Part shown: positions 1-9,829 of the stretch, in pieces
Layout of the letters: every line of letters begins with the position of its first letter
How positions within the stretch are numbered: the first letter of the stretch is position 1
Assembly (NCBI RefSeq): GCF_900996245.1
Contig: NZ_CAAJGK010000052.1
Coordinates: 248,001 to 312,000 of the forward strand
Length of the DNA: 64,000 nucleotides
Direction: 5' to 3'
Origin: Paraburkholderia sp. BCC1886
GTDB taxonomy: Bacteria; Pseudomonadota; Gammaproteobacteria; Burkholderiales; Burkholderiaceae
The notes under the pieces: model-generated
Databases searched by the model: none
What the model was told of the DNA's origin: nothing
What the model saw: only the letters and a program-made list of their open reading frames with translations
Program-made: the position numbers and the translations under genes

Positions 1-252
1 ACGTTTGCGACCGGTCTGACGATGGCGGCATTCACCGCCTATATCGCCAGCACCACGGACCCGCGCTATACGGCGACGCAGTTCGCGCTGTTCACGAGCC
101 TCGCCTCGGTGCCGCGCACGCTGGCCTCGGCGGCCAGCGGCTACGTCGTCGCGCGAATCGGCTGGTTCGACTATTTCGTCGTGTGTACCGCTTTGGCTTT
201 GCCCGGCATGCTGCTTCTGCTGCGCATCGCGCCGTGGAGAACGCGGTCGTGA
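1..252 (+). CDS. AmpG-like MFS permease, C-terminal fragment
   Basis: This is the last 83 codons of a gene that starts before the window, read in frame from base 1 to a TGA at 250-252. The fragment is hydrophobic and carries an alternation of membrane segments, including a stretch around FTAYIAST and RYTATQFALFTSLASV, typical of the last helices of AmpG-type muropeptide permeases of the major facilitator superfamily. AmpG imports anhydromuropeptides from the periplasm for cell-wall recycling. The stop codon overlaps the GTG start of the next gene (GTGA), so the two are probably co-translated. The assignment rests on a short piece, so another MFS permease is possible. Confidence 0.75.
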   Translation, partial: TFATGLTMAAFTAYIASTTDPRYTATQFALFTSLASVPRTLASAASGYVVARIGWFDYFVVCTALALPGMLLLLRIAPWRTRS

Positions 253-1331
253 GGGCGCTGCAATCGAAGTGCGGAGCGAACCCCGCGAGCAAACTGAGTG
301 CGGCGCTTTTAATCGTCGCAGCAAGTCTGCTCCCGATCGTGCCAATCAGCGCGTTCGCGAGCACAACGGCCGGCGCAAGTAGTCCGGAGGCCGCCACCGC
401 GCCCGAAGCCAACAGCAGCGCGGCCAGCACCGGCAACCCGGCGGCCATCGCCCCCGTCGTACAAACGCCCACCCCTACTTCCCCGTCGTACACCCCCGCC
501 CCGGCGCCAAACCCGCAACTGCGCTTCGGCAGCTACCTGGTGTTCCGCAACCTGATCCCGTCGCCGGTTCTCGAAGCGCAAGCCGCCGAAGAGTTCAGCC
601 AGATCACCTACGGCGCCGCACATGCGGACCGCCTGTACGGCGACAAGGACCCGCACGTCGTCCGCGTGCGCTCGATCGTCGACAAGCTGATCCCCTACTC
701 GTTGAAATGGAACGAGCGCGCCAAGCTCTGGAAGTGGGACGTGGCGGTGGTCCGCTCGGACGATATCCGCATGTACTGCCTGCCCGGCGGCAAGATCGTC
801 GTATATGGCGGGCTACTCGACCGCGTGCACCTGAACGACAACGAACTCGGCATGCTGATAGGCCACGAGATCGCGCACGCGCTGCGCGAGCATGCGCGAG
901 AGCGGCTCGGCGAACTGCAATCGAGCCAACTCGATTCCTCCGGCACGATTCCGCAACTCTTCGGACTCGCCGATCTGGGCGCGGCGCCGCTCGGCATCGG
1001 CTCGCGTCTGCTCGAAATGAAATACGAGCCGACCGATGAAACCGAAGCCGATGTGATAGGCAGCGATATCGCGTCACGCGCGGGCTACGATCCGCGTGCC
1101 GCCGTTACGCTATGGGACAAGCTCGCGGTCGCCACGCACAGCAGCCGCGCGCAAGGTTATGTGTGGGTGCATCCGTATTCGGCCGAGCGCCGCAAGGACA
1201 TCGTCAAGCGGCTGCCCGATATGCTGCCGCTCTACGCGAAAGCGATCGGCAAGAACGTGGACGCACTGCCGGATTACGGCGGCATGGGCCGCCCGCGGCG
1301 ACCCTCGATTCGCGAGTCGCTGCGGGAATAG
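249..1331 (+). CDS. M48 family zinc metalloprotease, secreted
   Basis: A 360-residue protein. I place the start at GTG 249 because it overlaps the upstream TGA (GTGA) and has a GGAGA at 236-240. Residues 1 to about 30 form a signal peptide, followed by a low-complexity Ala/Pro/Thr linker and a peptidase domain. The zinc motif HEIAH is at about residues 206-210 and the third ligand is probably Glu266 in the ETEAD stretch. This is the layout of M48 (BepA/LoiP/YcaL-like) periplasmic proteases that handle outer-membrane protein quality control. There are no TPR repeats after the peptidase domain, unlike BepA. Its coupling with an AmpG-like gene suggests an envelope role, which is inference. Confidence 0.85.
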   Translation: MRALQSKCGANPASKLSAALLIVAASLLPIVPISAFASTTAGASSPEAATAPEANSSAASTGNPAAIAPVVQTPTPTSPSYTPAPAPNPQLRFGSYLVFRNLIPSPVLEAQAAEEFSQITYGAAHADRLYGDKDPHVVRVRSIVDKLIPYSLKWNERAKLWKWDVAVVRSDDIRMYCLPGGKIVVYGGLLDRVHLNDNELGMLIGHEIAHALREHARERLGELQSSQLDSSGTIPQLFGLADLGAAPLGIGSRLLEMKYEPTDETEADVIGSDIASRAGYDPRAAVTLWDKLAVATHSSRAQGYVWVHPYSAERRKDIVKRLPDMLPLYAKAIGKNVDALPDYGGMGRPRRPSIRESLRE

Positions 1332-1352
1332 CGGCAGGTTATTTAAGGCCCG

Positions 1353-2132
1353 TTACTTCGCGATCTTATGATCGTAATCGACGGTCAGCGGCGCATGGTC
1401 GCTGAACTTGATATCGCGGAACACCTCGGTGCGTTTCGCTTTGCCCGCAATGCCCGCGGTCGCGATCTGGTAATCGATGCGCCACCCCACGTTCTTCGCG
1501 TACGCCTGACCGCGATTGCTCCACCACGTGTATTGCTCCGGCCGCTGGTCGAGCGTGCGATACACATCGACGTAACCCACTTCGTCGAAGAGTTTCGTGA
1601 GCCACGCGCGCTCTTCCGGCAGACAGCCCGAGTTCTTCTGGTTGCTCTTCCAGTTCTTGATGTCGATTTCCTTATGGACGATGTTCACGTCGCCGCACAC
1701 GATCACTTCGCGTTCCTGCGCGAGCGCGGCCAGATGCGGCATGAACTCGTCCATGAAGCGGTATTTGGCCTGCTGGCGTTCCTCGCCGCTCGAGCCGGAC
1801 GGCACGTACACGGAGATGACCGAGAGCTTGCCGAAACGCAGTTCGACATAGCGCCCTTCGGGATCGAACTCCTCGCTGCCGAAGCCGATGACGACTTCGT
1901 CCGGTTCGTGACGCGTATAAACGCCCGCGCCGCTATAGCCCTTTTTCACCGCGTGCTGGAAATAGCCGGTGAAATCGTGCGGCGCCAGGAATTCGGGCGT
2001 CATGTCGTCCTGCGAGCATTTGATTTCCTGCACGCACAGCACGTCGGCCTTCTGTTCGCCGAACCACTCGAAGAACCCTTTCTTCGCTGCGGAGCGGATG
2101 CCGTTCAGGTTGGCGGTAATCACACGCAACAT
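1353..2132 (-). CDS. xth: Exodeoxyribonuclease III (xth family)
   Basis: A 259-residue AP endonuclease/3'-5' exonuclease of the exonuclease-endonuclease-phosphatase family. It removes blocking groups and abasic sites in base-excision repair. Visible motifs are the N-terminal ANLNGIRSA, the metal-binding VQEIKC with Glu36, the CGDVNIVH Asp/Asn pair in the middle and the C-terminal SDHAPL histidine. The length is normal for the family. The gene converges on the M48 protease with only 21 bases between the stop codons. It lies downstream of the PPK2 gene on the same strand with a 53-base gap, so the two may share a transcript. Confidence 0.95.
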   Translation of the reverse strand: MLRVITANLNGIRSAAKKGFFEWFGEQKADVLCVQEIKCSQDDMTPEFLAPHDFTGYFQHAVKKGYSGAGVYTRHEPDEVVIGFGSEEFDPEGRYVELRFGKLSVISVYVPSGSSGEERQQAKYRFMDEFMPHLAALAQEREVIVCGDVNIVHKEIDIKNWKSNQKNSGCLPEERAWLTKLFDEVGYVDVYRTLDQRPEQYTWWSNRGQAYAKNVGWRIDYQIATAGIAGKAKRTEVFRDIKFSDHAPLTVDYDHKIAK

Positions 2133-2185
2133 GTCGTTCCTTGTCAGTTCAATGTGTTTTTAAAGATGTGGCGAGGCCGAGGGCC

Positions 2186-3025
2186 TCATTCGACCTTGAG
2201 GCCTTTCAGCGAATCGTCGGATGGCGGATATTCGAGCTTCAGCGCCTCGAACGTGCGCAACAGCAATTCGGCGACCATCACGTTGCGATGCGTCTTCGAG
2301 TCCGCCGGAATCACGTACCACGGCGCGTCGCTGGTCGACGTCGCTGCGAGCGCGTTGCAATAGGCCGTTTGATAGTCGTCCCACTGCTTGCGGGCGTCGA
2401 GGTCGGCGACATCGAATTTCCAGTGCTTGTTCGGGTCGTCGATCCGCGCCTGCAGACGCTCGCGCTGCTCGTCTTTCGAAATGTGCAGCATGCATTTGAC
2501 GATGGTCGTGCTGCTGTCGGCAAGCATCTGCTCGAACTCACGGATGTGCTGGCAGCGTAGCTCGAAAGCGTCCGCGCTCAACGTGCCGAGCACGGTCGGC
2601 ACCAGCAGGTCTTCGTAGTGACTGCGGTTGAAGATGGTCAGCTCGCCGGCCATCGGCGCCTGCGCGTGGACGCGCCACAGGAAATCGTGCGCCAGTTCGA
2701 TCGGCGTGGGCGCCTTGAACGGCACGACGCGCAAGCCGAGCGGATCCACTTCGTGAAACACCGCGCGAATCGTGCCGTCCTTGCCGCTCGTGTCCATGCC
2801 TTGCAGCACCAGCAACACGCGACGCTGCTGCTGCGCGTGCAGACACTCCTGCAACGTGTCGAGCTTCGCGCCGATCTCGGCGAGCCGCTTGCGATCGCCG
2901 TCTTTCGAACCGGTGGAAAACGGCTTGCTGGAAGGATCGAAATCGGCGAGCGAGAACTTATCGGCCTTCTTGCTGCTATCGAAATACGGCACGCGGAAAT
3001 CGTCGAGTTGCGCCTGCTTCGCCAT
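2186..3025 (-). CDS. ppk2: PPK2-family polyphosphate kinase
   Basis: A 279-residue protein with a PPK2 phosphotransferase fold. Walker A is GMDTSGKDGT at about residues 76-85, and a Walker B/lid region follows around NRSHYEDLL. PPK2 enzymes move phosphate between polyphosphate and AMP, ADP or nucleoside diphosphates in the cytoplasm. The class (I, II or III) cannot be told from this alone. I chose ATG 3025 because a GGAG lies eight bases upstream. A GTG three codons earlier overlaps that ribosome site and is less likely. A gatB terminator hairpin lies directly upstream, so this gene probably has its own promoter. Confidence 0.88.
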   Translation of the reverse strand: MAKQAQLDDFRVPYFDSSKKADKFSLADFDPSSKPFSTGSKDGDRKRLAEIGAKLDTLQECLHAQQQRRVLLVLQGMDTSGKDGTIRAVFHEVDPLGLRVVPFKAPTPIELAHDFLWRVHAQAPMAGELTIFNRSHYEDLLVPTVLGTLSADAFELRCQHIREFEQMLADSSTTIVKCMLHISKDEQRERLQARIDDPNKHWKFDVADLDARKQWDDYQTAYCNALAATSTSDAPWYVIPADSKTHRNVMVAELLLRTFEALKLEYPPSDDSLKGLKVE

Positions 3026-3059
3026 GTCAATCACTCCGTGACTTAACGTATCGCACCAA

Positions 3060-3102
3060 ATGAAAAGGGCCGTTGCCTCACTTTCGTATCCGGCAACAGC
3101 CC
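3060..3102 (-). terminator. Rho-independent terminator after gatB
   Basis: On the minus strand an 11-bp stem (GGGCTGTTGCC with GGCAACGGCCC, one G-U pair) is followed by TTTTCATTT. It sits 40 bases downstream of the gatB stop, at the end of the gatC-gatA-gatB operon. Confidence 0.75.
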
Positions 3103-3142
3103 ACGATGGTCAAGCGTCGTTCAACACGACCGCTTGCTCCGC

Positions 3143-4618
3143 TCAACCGAGTTTTTTCTTCAGCAGTTCGTTCACCTGCGCCGGGTTGGCCTTACCTTTG
3201 GTCGCTTTCATTGCCTGGCCGATCAGCGCGTTGAAGGCTTTTTCCTTGCCCGCGCGGAATTCCTCGACCGACTTCTGATTGGCCGCAAGCACTTCGTCGA
3301 TGATCGCTTCCAGCGCGCCGGTATCCGAAATCTGCTTCAAACCCTTCGCTTCGATGATGCGATCGGCGGCGGCTTCGTCGGTGGCTTTCTCTTCCCAGAT
3401 GGCGAGGAAAATTTCCTTCGCGATCTTGTTGGAGATGGTGCCGTCGGCGATACGTTGCAATAGCAGCGCGAGTTGCGCGGACGACACCGGGCTCGCAGCG
3501 ATATCCAGGCCTTCGCGGTTCAGTTGCGACGACACTTCGCCCATCAGCCAGTTGGCCGCGACCTTCGCATGCGCCGGGCCGACCTTCACGACCACGGCTT
3601 CGTAGAACGCCGCCATTGCCTTGCTCGAGGTCAGCACGTTCGCGTCGTAAGGCGTCAGACCGTACTGCGTGACGAAGCGCGCGGCGATTGCCACCGGCAG
3701 TTCCGTCATCTCGCTCTTCACGCGCTCGATCCACGCGGCGTCGATCACGAGCGGCATCAGGTCGGGATCGGGGAAATAGCGGTAGTCGTGCGCGTCTTCC
3801 TTGCTGCGCATCGAGCGTGTTTCGCGCTTGTCCGGATCGTACAGACGGGTTTCCTGCACCACGGTGCCGCCGTCTTCGATCAGCTCGATCTGACGACGCA
3901 CTTCGTACTGAATGGCTTCTTCGAGAAAGCGGAACGAGTTCAGGTTCTTGATTTCGGCACGCGTGCCGAAGGCTTCCTGACCGAGCGGGCGAACCGACAC
4001 GTTCGCGTCGCAGCGGAACGAGCCTTCCTGCATGTTGCCGTCGCAGATGCCGAGCCACGTGACGAGCGTATGCAGCGTCTTCGCATAGGCGACTGCTTCG
4101 GCCGCGCTGCGCATTTCCGGTTCGGTGACGATTTCGAGCAGCGGCGTGCCGGCGCGATTCAGGTCGATGCCGGTCATGCCGGCAAAGTCTTCGTGCAGCG
4201 ATTTGCCGGCGTCTTCTTCCAGATGCGCGCGCGTGAGATTGACGACCTTCTCGTAAGCTTCCTTACCGGCCTTCTCATTGGCCGGGACCTGAATCGTCAC
4301 CTGACCGCCTTGCACGACCGGAATCTCGAACTGGCTGATCTGATAGCCCTTCGGCAGATCGGGGTAAAAATAGTTTTTACGCGCAAAGATGCTGCGCGGC
4401 GCGACCGTCGCGCCGATGGCGAGGCCGAATTGAATCGCCCGCTCCACGGCGCCGCGGTTCATGACCGGCAGCGAGCCCGGCAACGCGAGATCGACCGGGC
4501 AGGCTTGCGTGTTCGGCGCAGCGCCGAACTGCGTTGCGGCGCCCGAGAAAATTTTGGATTGTGTCGACAGTTGCGCGTGGGTCTCCAGACCGATCACGAC
4601 TTCCCATTGCTTGGTCAT
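3143..4618 (-). CDS. gatB: Asp-tRNA(Asn)/Glu-tRNA(Gln) amidotransferase subunit B
   Basis: A 491-residue protein starting at ATG 4618 (MTKQWEVVIGLETHAQL). The open frame runs further upstream inside gatA, but the gatA stop, the GatB family N-terminus and the five-base spacing to gatA fix this start. GatB binds mischarged Glu-tRNA(Gln) or Asp-tRNA(Asn) and activates the acyl group with ATP. The N-terminal catalytic cradle (to about residue 290) contains the FSGAATQFG and AC-PVDLALPG motifs. The C-terminal part (about 330-490) is the GatB/YqeY tRNA-binding domain. It is the last gene of the gatCAB operon. Confidence 0.97.
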   Translation of the reverse strand: MTKQWEVVIGLETHAQLSTQSKIFSGAATQFGAAPNTQACPVDLALPGSLPVMNRGAVERAIQFGLAIGATVAPRSIFARKNYFYPDLPKGYQISQFEIPVVQGGQVTIQVPANEKAGKEAYEKVVNLTRAHLEEDAGKSLHEDFAGMTGIDLNRAGTPLLEIVTEPEMRSAAEAVAYAKTLHTLVTWLGICDGNMQEGSFRCDANVSVRPLGQEAFGTRAEIKNLNSFRFLEEAIQYEVRRQIELIEDGGTVVQETRLYDPDKRETRSMRSKEDAHDYRYFPDPDLMPLVIDAAWIERVKSEMTELPVAIAARFVTQYGLTPYDANVLTSSKAMAAFYEAVVVKVGPAHAKVAANWLMGEVSSQLNREGLDIAASPVSSAQLALLLQRIADGTISNKIAKEIFLAIWEEKATDEAAADRIIEAKGLKQISDTGALEAIIDEVLAANQKSVEEFRAGKEKAFNALIGQAMKATKGKANPAQVNELLKKKLG

Positions 4619-4623
4619 GGTGT

Positions 4624-6111
<1,488 letters not shown>

Positions 6112-6155
6112 TGCGTTTTATCCTGGGGCTTGATTCGCGGGTCATCTCGCGGGTC

Positions 6156-6455
6156 TTACTCGATCACCTTGGGCACCAGGTACAGGCCGTCCTGCACGGC
6201 CGGCGCGGGGCGCTGGAAAGCTTCGCGTTCGACCGTTTCGGTCACCGCGTCGTCGCGCAGGCGCAGCGCGACGTCTTCGATCTGTTCGATCGGATGGGCA
6301 AGCGGGGCGATGCCGGTGGTATCGACCGCCTGCATCTGCTCGACGAGGCCGAAGAAAGCATTGAGCTGCGCCAGCGTGTGCTCGGCGTCGGCATCGGGCA
6401 GTTCGAGTCGCGCCAGATGCGCGATACGTTTAACGTCGGTCAGGGTCAGGGACAT
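6156..6455 (-). CDS. gatC: Asp-tRNA(Asn)/Glu-tRNA(Gln) amidotransferase subunit C
   Basis: A 99-residue protein with the typical GatC opening (MSLTLTDVKRIAHLARLEL) and a C-terminal extended region that wraps GatA. It is an assembly and stabilising subunit of the heterotrimer and has no catalytic residues. It is the first gene of the operon. A candidate promoter lies about 140 bases upstream, and mreB is divergent on the other side. Confidence 0.96.
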   Translation of the reverse strand: MSLTLTDVKRIAHLARLELPDADAEHTLAQLNAFFGLVEQMQAVDTTGIAPLAHPIEQIEDVALRLRDDAVTETVEREAFQRPAPAVQDGLYLVPKVIE

Positions 6456-6907
6456 GCGCTCACCGGAAAATGTGGTGGACTGCCGCAGCGAGGAAAAACG
6501 ATGCTGCGACAGCAGGTTACGACACGGAAGGAAGGCCTCCGAAAAGGGGCCAGCGGCGGCGAAATGTGCCGTCCGTTTCCTTCAAAACAACCAAAATTAT
6601 AAGGTATCATTACGCGTTCGACCCAAACCCGGACCGACTTACCAAGGCCTTTCTGAACAAATTTCAAATCTGTTCAGATTTTCCTGACATGGCCTTGAGT
6701 TGGGTTAAGAGTTGACCAGGAGTTCACTCAGGCCCGGCCGCTTATACCCGCTGGCGGACCCCGAGTACGCTGGTGAGCCTCCGGTAGATTCCCTCGCAGC
6801 TTCCAATTCCTGTGGCGCCGCTTCCGCCCGGTTGAAGCTGTTATTTTTTCCGCTGCCGCCCTGCGCATACGTTGCGAGGCACGGCCCCAAGCGAGACAGG
6901 ATTTTGA
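6456..6907. other. Divergent promoter region between gatC and mreB
   Basis: This is a 452-base non-coding stretch. A run at about 6580-6690 is clearly AT-richer than the neighbours and includes the gatC promoter candidate. I see no convincing short gene: the small open frames here have no ribosome-binding site and no recognisable product. The half nearer mreB probably carries the mreB promoter and a 5' leader, but no clear -35/-10 pair stands out. Confidence 0.6.
6596..6626 (-). promoter_or_regulatory. Candidate sigma-70 promoter of the gatCAB operon
   Basis: On the minus strand a perfect TATAAT (6596-6601) is preceded by TTGGGT (6621-6626) with a 19-base spacer, longer than the optimal 17. 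It lies about 140 bases upstream of gatC in the AT-rich part of the intergenic region. Confidence 0.45.
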
Positions 6908-7951
6908 ATGTTCGGTTTTTTGCGCAGCTACTTCTCCAACGATCTTGCGATTGACCTCGGCACCGCCAACACGCTCATCTACATGCGTGGCAAGGGCATC
7001 GTTCTCGACGAGCCGTCAGTGGTTTCGATTCGCCAGGAAGGCGGTCCCAACGGCAAGAAAACTATCCAGGCAGTCGGTAAGGAAGCCAAGCAGATGCTCG
7101 GCAAGGTGCCCGGTAACATCGAGGCCATCCGCCCGATGAAAGACGGCGTGATCGCCGACTTCACCGTCACCGAACAGATGATCAAGCAGTTCATCAAGAC
7201 GGCCCACGAATCGCGTATGTTCTCGCCGTCGCCGCGCATCATCATCTGCGTGCCGTGCGGTTCGACCCAGGTCGAACGCCGCGCCATTAAGGAAGCCGCG
7301 CACGGCGCCGGTGCCTCGCAGGTGTATCTCATCGAAGAACCCATGGCCGCGGCCATCGGTGCCGGCCTGCCGGTGTCGGAAGCAACCGGCTCGATGGTGG
7401 TCGACATCGGCGGCGGCACGACCGAAGTCGGCGTCATCTCGCTCGGCGGCATCGTCTACAAAGGCTCGGTGCGCGTGGGCGGCGACAAGTTCGACGAAGC
7501 CATCGTCAACTACATCCGCCGCAACTACGGCATGCTGATCGGCGAGCAAACCGCCGAAGCCATCAAGAAGGAAATCGGCTCCGCCTTCCCGGGTTCCGAA
7601 GTCAAGGAAATGGAAGTGAAGGGCCGCAATCTGTCGGAAGGCATTCCGCGCAGCTTCACCATCTCCAGCAACGAAATTCTCGAAGCCCTCACCGACCCGC
7701 TGAACCAGATCGTCTCGTCGGTGAAGATCGCGCTCGAGCAAACGCCGCCGGAACTGGGCGCCGACATCGCCGAACGCGGCATGATGCTCACGGGCGGCGG
7801 CGCGCTGCTGCGCGACCTGGACCGCCTGCTCGCCGAAGAAACCGGCCTGCCGGTGCTCGTCGCCGAAGACCCGCTGACGTGCGTGGTGCGCGGCTCGGGC
7901 ATGGCGCTCGAGCGGATGGACAAGCTCGGCAGCATCTTCTCGTACGAGTAA
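6908..7951 (+). CDS. mreB: Rod shape-determining protein MreB
   Basis: A 347-residue bacterial actin. It forms membrane-bound antiparallel filaments that direct the elongasome along the cell circumference. The N-terminus MFGFLRSYFSNDLAIDLGTANTL combines the amphipathic membrane-binding segment with phosphate-binding loop 1. The second phosphate loop DIGGGTTEVGVI and the adenosine motif LTGGGALLRDLD are both present. Length is normal. It is first in the operon mreB-mreC-mreD-mrdA-rodA, the standard arrangement in betaproteobacteria. Confidence 0.98.
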   Translation: MFGFLRSYFSNDLAIDLGTANTLIYMRGKGIVLDEPSVVSIRQEGGPNGKKTIQAVGKEAKQMLGKVPGNIEAIRPMKDGVIADFTVTEQMIKQFIKTAHESRMFSPSPRIIICVPCGSTQVERRAIKEAAHGAGASQVYLIEEPMAAAIGAGLPVSEATGSMVVDIGGGTTEVGVISLGGIVYKGSVRVGGDKFDEAIVNYIRRNYGMLIGEQTAEAIKKEIGSAFPGSEVKEMEVKGRNLSEGIPRSFTISSNEILEALTDPLNQIVSSVKIALEQTPPELGADIAERGMMLTGGGALLRDLDRLLAEETGLPVLVAEDPLTCVVRGSGMALERMDKLGSIFSYE

Positions 7952-8104
7952 GCGAGCCCGTCTCCATGTCAGTCGCACGAATCTGGCAAACGGCCCCACG
8001 TGGGCCGGTTTGCCATCGGCTGGAACACCCAGCCGCCGTGCACTGAACGCGCGTCTCCGGCGCGCCGCCGTCTCTCCCAACCGCACACGCCCCCGGCGCC
8101 GACC

Positions 8105-9250
8105 ATGGAATACAGTCCGCCGCCCCTGTTCAAGCAAGGCCCTTCGGCCCTCGCACGGCTCGTGTTTTTCGTCGTGCTCGCGCTGGCTTTGCTGATCTCC
8201 GACGCACGCTTCAAGACGCTCGAAATCGTCCGCGGCGTGCTCGGCGCGGGTCTTTATCCGTTGCAACGCGCGGCGTTGGTGCCGCGCGACGTCTTCATGG
8301 GCGCCGCCGATCTGGCCGTGACCAGCGCCACCCTGCGCAGCGAAAACGAGAAGCTGCGCACGAAAGACCTGCAGTTGTCGCAAGAGGCCAATACGGCCGC
8401 CGAACTCGCCGCCGAGAACAACCATCTGCGGGCACTGCTGCAACTGTCGCAGCGCTCGGTCACGCAATCGCTGCCGGCGGAAATCCAGTACGACACGCGC
8501 GACCCGTTCACGCAGAAAGTGGTGATCGGCCGTGGCGCGCAGCAGGGCATCCAGAACGGTTCGCCGGTCGTCAACGAAGACGGCGTGATCGGCCAGATCA
8601 CCCGCGTGTTCCCGCTGCAGGCCGAAGTCACGCTGCTCACCGACAAGGATCAGGCCGTGCCCGTGCAGATCGTGCGCACCGGTTTGCGCAGCGTGATCTA
8701 CGGCACGCCGAAGGGCGACACGCTCGACCTGCGCTTCGTGCCGATCAGCGCCGACGTGCAGACCGGCGACGAACTCGTCACCAGCGGTCTGGACGGCGTG
8801 TATCCGCCGGGGCTGCCGGTGGCCAGGGTCGTGCGCGTGGACCGGCAGGCCGATACCGCGTTCGCCCGCGTGGTCTGTCTACCCATCGCACCGGTGCGCG
8901 GCGCGCGCGAGTTGCTGGTGCTGCATTACGTGAACAACCTGCCGCCGCGTCCCGCCGAAGAGCCCGATGCCGCCACCACCGCGAAAGACGCGAAGGCGAA
9001 GAAAGGGGCGAAGCCCGCAGACGGCAAGGCAGCCGCGGAAAAAGCGCCGGCCAAAGCCGCGGAAAAACCCGCCGCAGCCGCGCCGGCCACCCGCCCGGCG
9101 AATGAAAAAGCACCGGCCCGGTCCGCGACGGAAAGAGCGCCTGCGAGATCGGGAGCCGCCGAGAGAAAGCCCGCCGCCGCAGGCAATGGAAACGCGAACG
9201 CAAACGCCAACGCCAACGTGAAGCCCATCACGCCGGGGGCACAGCAATGA
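8105..9250 (+). CDS. mreC: Rod shape-determining protein MreC
   Basis: A 381-residue single-pass periplasmic protein that activates the PBP2-RodA synthase. I start it at ATG 8105 (MEYSPPPLFKQG). The frame is open further upstream but has no better start. A transmembrane helix lies at about residues 18-38, a coiled coil at about 70-110 and the two beta domains at about 120-275. The last ~100 residues are an Ala/Lys/Pro-rich tail with an Asn-Ala repeat (about 9192-9222), probably disordered. Its stop overlaps the mreD start as ATGA. A 153-base gap separates it from mreB. Confidence 0.95.
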   Translation: MEYSPPPLFKQGPSALARLVFFVVLALALLISDARFKTLEIVRGVLGAGLYPLQRAALVPRDVFMGAADLAVTSATLRSENEKLRTKDLQLSQEANTAAELAAENNHLRALLQLSQRSVTQSLPAEIQYDTRDPFTQKVVIGRGAQQGIQNGSPVVNEDGVIGQITRVFPLQAEVTLLTDKDQAVPVQIVRTGLRSVIYGTPKGDTLDLRFVPISADVQTGDELVTSGLDGVYPPGLPVARVVRVDRQADTAFARVVCLPIAPVRGARELLVLHYVNNLPPRPAEEPDAATTAKDAKAKKGAKPADGKAAAEKAPAKAAEKPAAAAPATRPANEKAPARSATERAPARSGAAERKPAAAGNGNANANANANVKPITPGAQQ

Positions 9251-9759
9251 ACCGTCCGCAATACATCCTGCAGCCGGTCAATCCGTACTTCATCGCGTTC
9301 AGTCTCGCTGCCGCGTTCCTGCTGAACCTGATGCCGTGGGGACGCATGGCCGGTGTGCCCGACTTCGTCGCGCTGGTGCTGCTGTTCTGGAACGTGCACC
9401 AGCCGCGCAAGGTCGGCATGGGCATCGCGTTCATGCTCGGCATGCTGATGGACGTGCACAACGCCAGTCTGCTCGGCGAGCACGCGCTGGCCTACACGCT
9501 GCTGTCGTACGGCGCAATCACGATCCATCGCCGTGTGCTGTGGATGTCGCTCGGCGTGCAGACGTTCGCGGTCATGCCGCTGCTGGTGATCGCGCAACTG
9601 GTGCCGTTCATCATCCGTCTGCTGACGGGCGCGGCGTTCCCCGGCTGGGGTTATCTGATCGACGGCTTCGTCGAAGCCGCGCTGTGGCCGGTGGCCAGCG
9701 TGCTCCTGCTCATGCCGCAGCGCCGCCCGGCCGATCCGGACGATACGCGGCCGATTTGA
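9247..9759 (+). CDS. mreD: Rod shape-determining protein MreD
   Basis: A 170-residue polytopic inner-membrane protein with five to six predicted helices. It is part of the MreBCD-PBP2-RodA elongasome and thought to modulate MreC activation of PBP2. Four-base overlap with mreC implies translational coupling. Sequence and length are typical of betaproteobacterial MreD (DUF/PF04093 family). Confidence 0.93.
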   Translation: MNRPQYILQPVNPYFIAFSLAAAFLLNLMPWGRMAGVPDFVALVLLFWNVHQPRKVGMGIAFMLGMLMDVHNASLLGEHALAYTLLSYGAITIHRRVLWMSLGVQTFAVMPLLVIAQLVPFIIRLLTGAAFPGWGYLIDGFVEAALWPVASVLLLMPQRRPADPDDTRPI

Positions 9760-9829
9760 TTCCCGCCTCGAGCCCGCCTGCGCGGGCGCACACTCACGAT
9801 GGCCGCCCGCCGGCCTTTTGCGAAATCGC

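Noticed and set aside
2140..2190. A terminator between the PPK2 and xth genes
   Set aside because: The short GAGGCC/GGCCTC hairpin has no adjacent T-run on the minus strand.
6446..6667. A 73-codon minus-strand frame overlapping the gatC start region
   Set aside because: No ribosome site and no recognisable domain; it covers the gatC promoter candidate.
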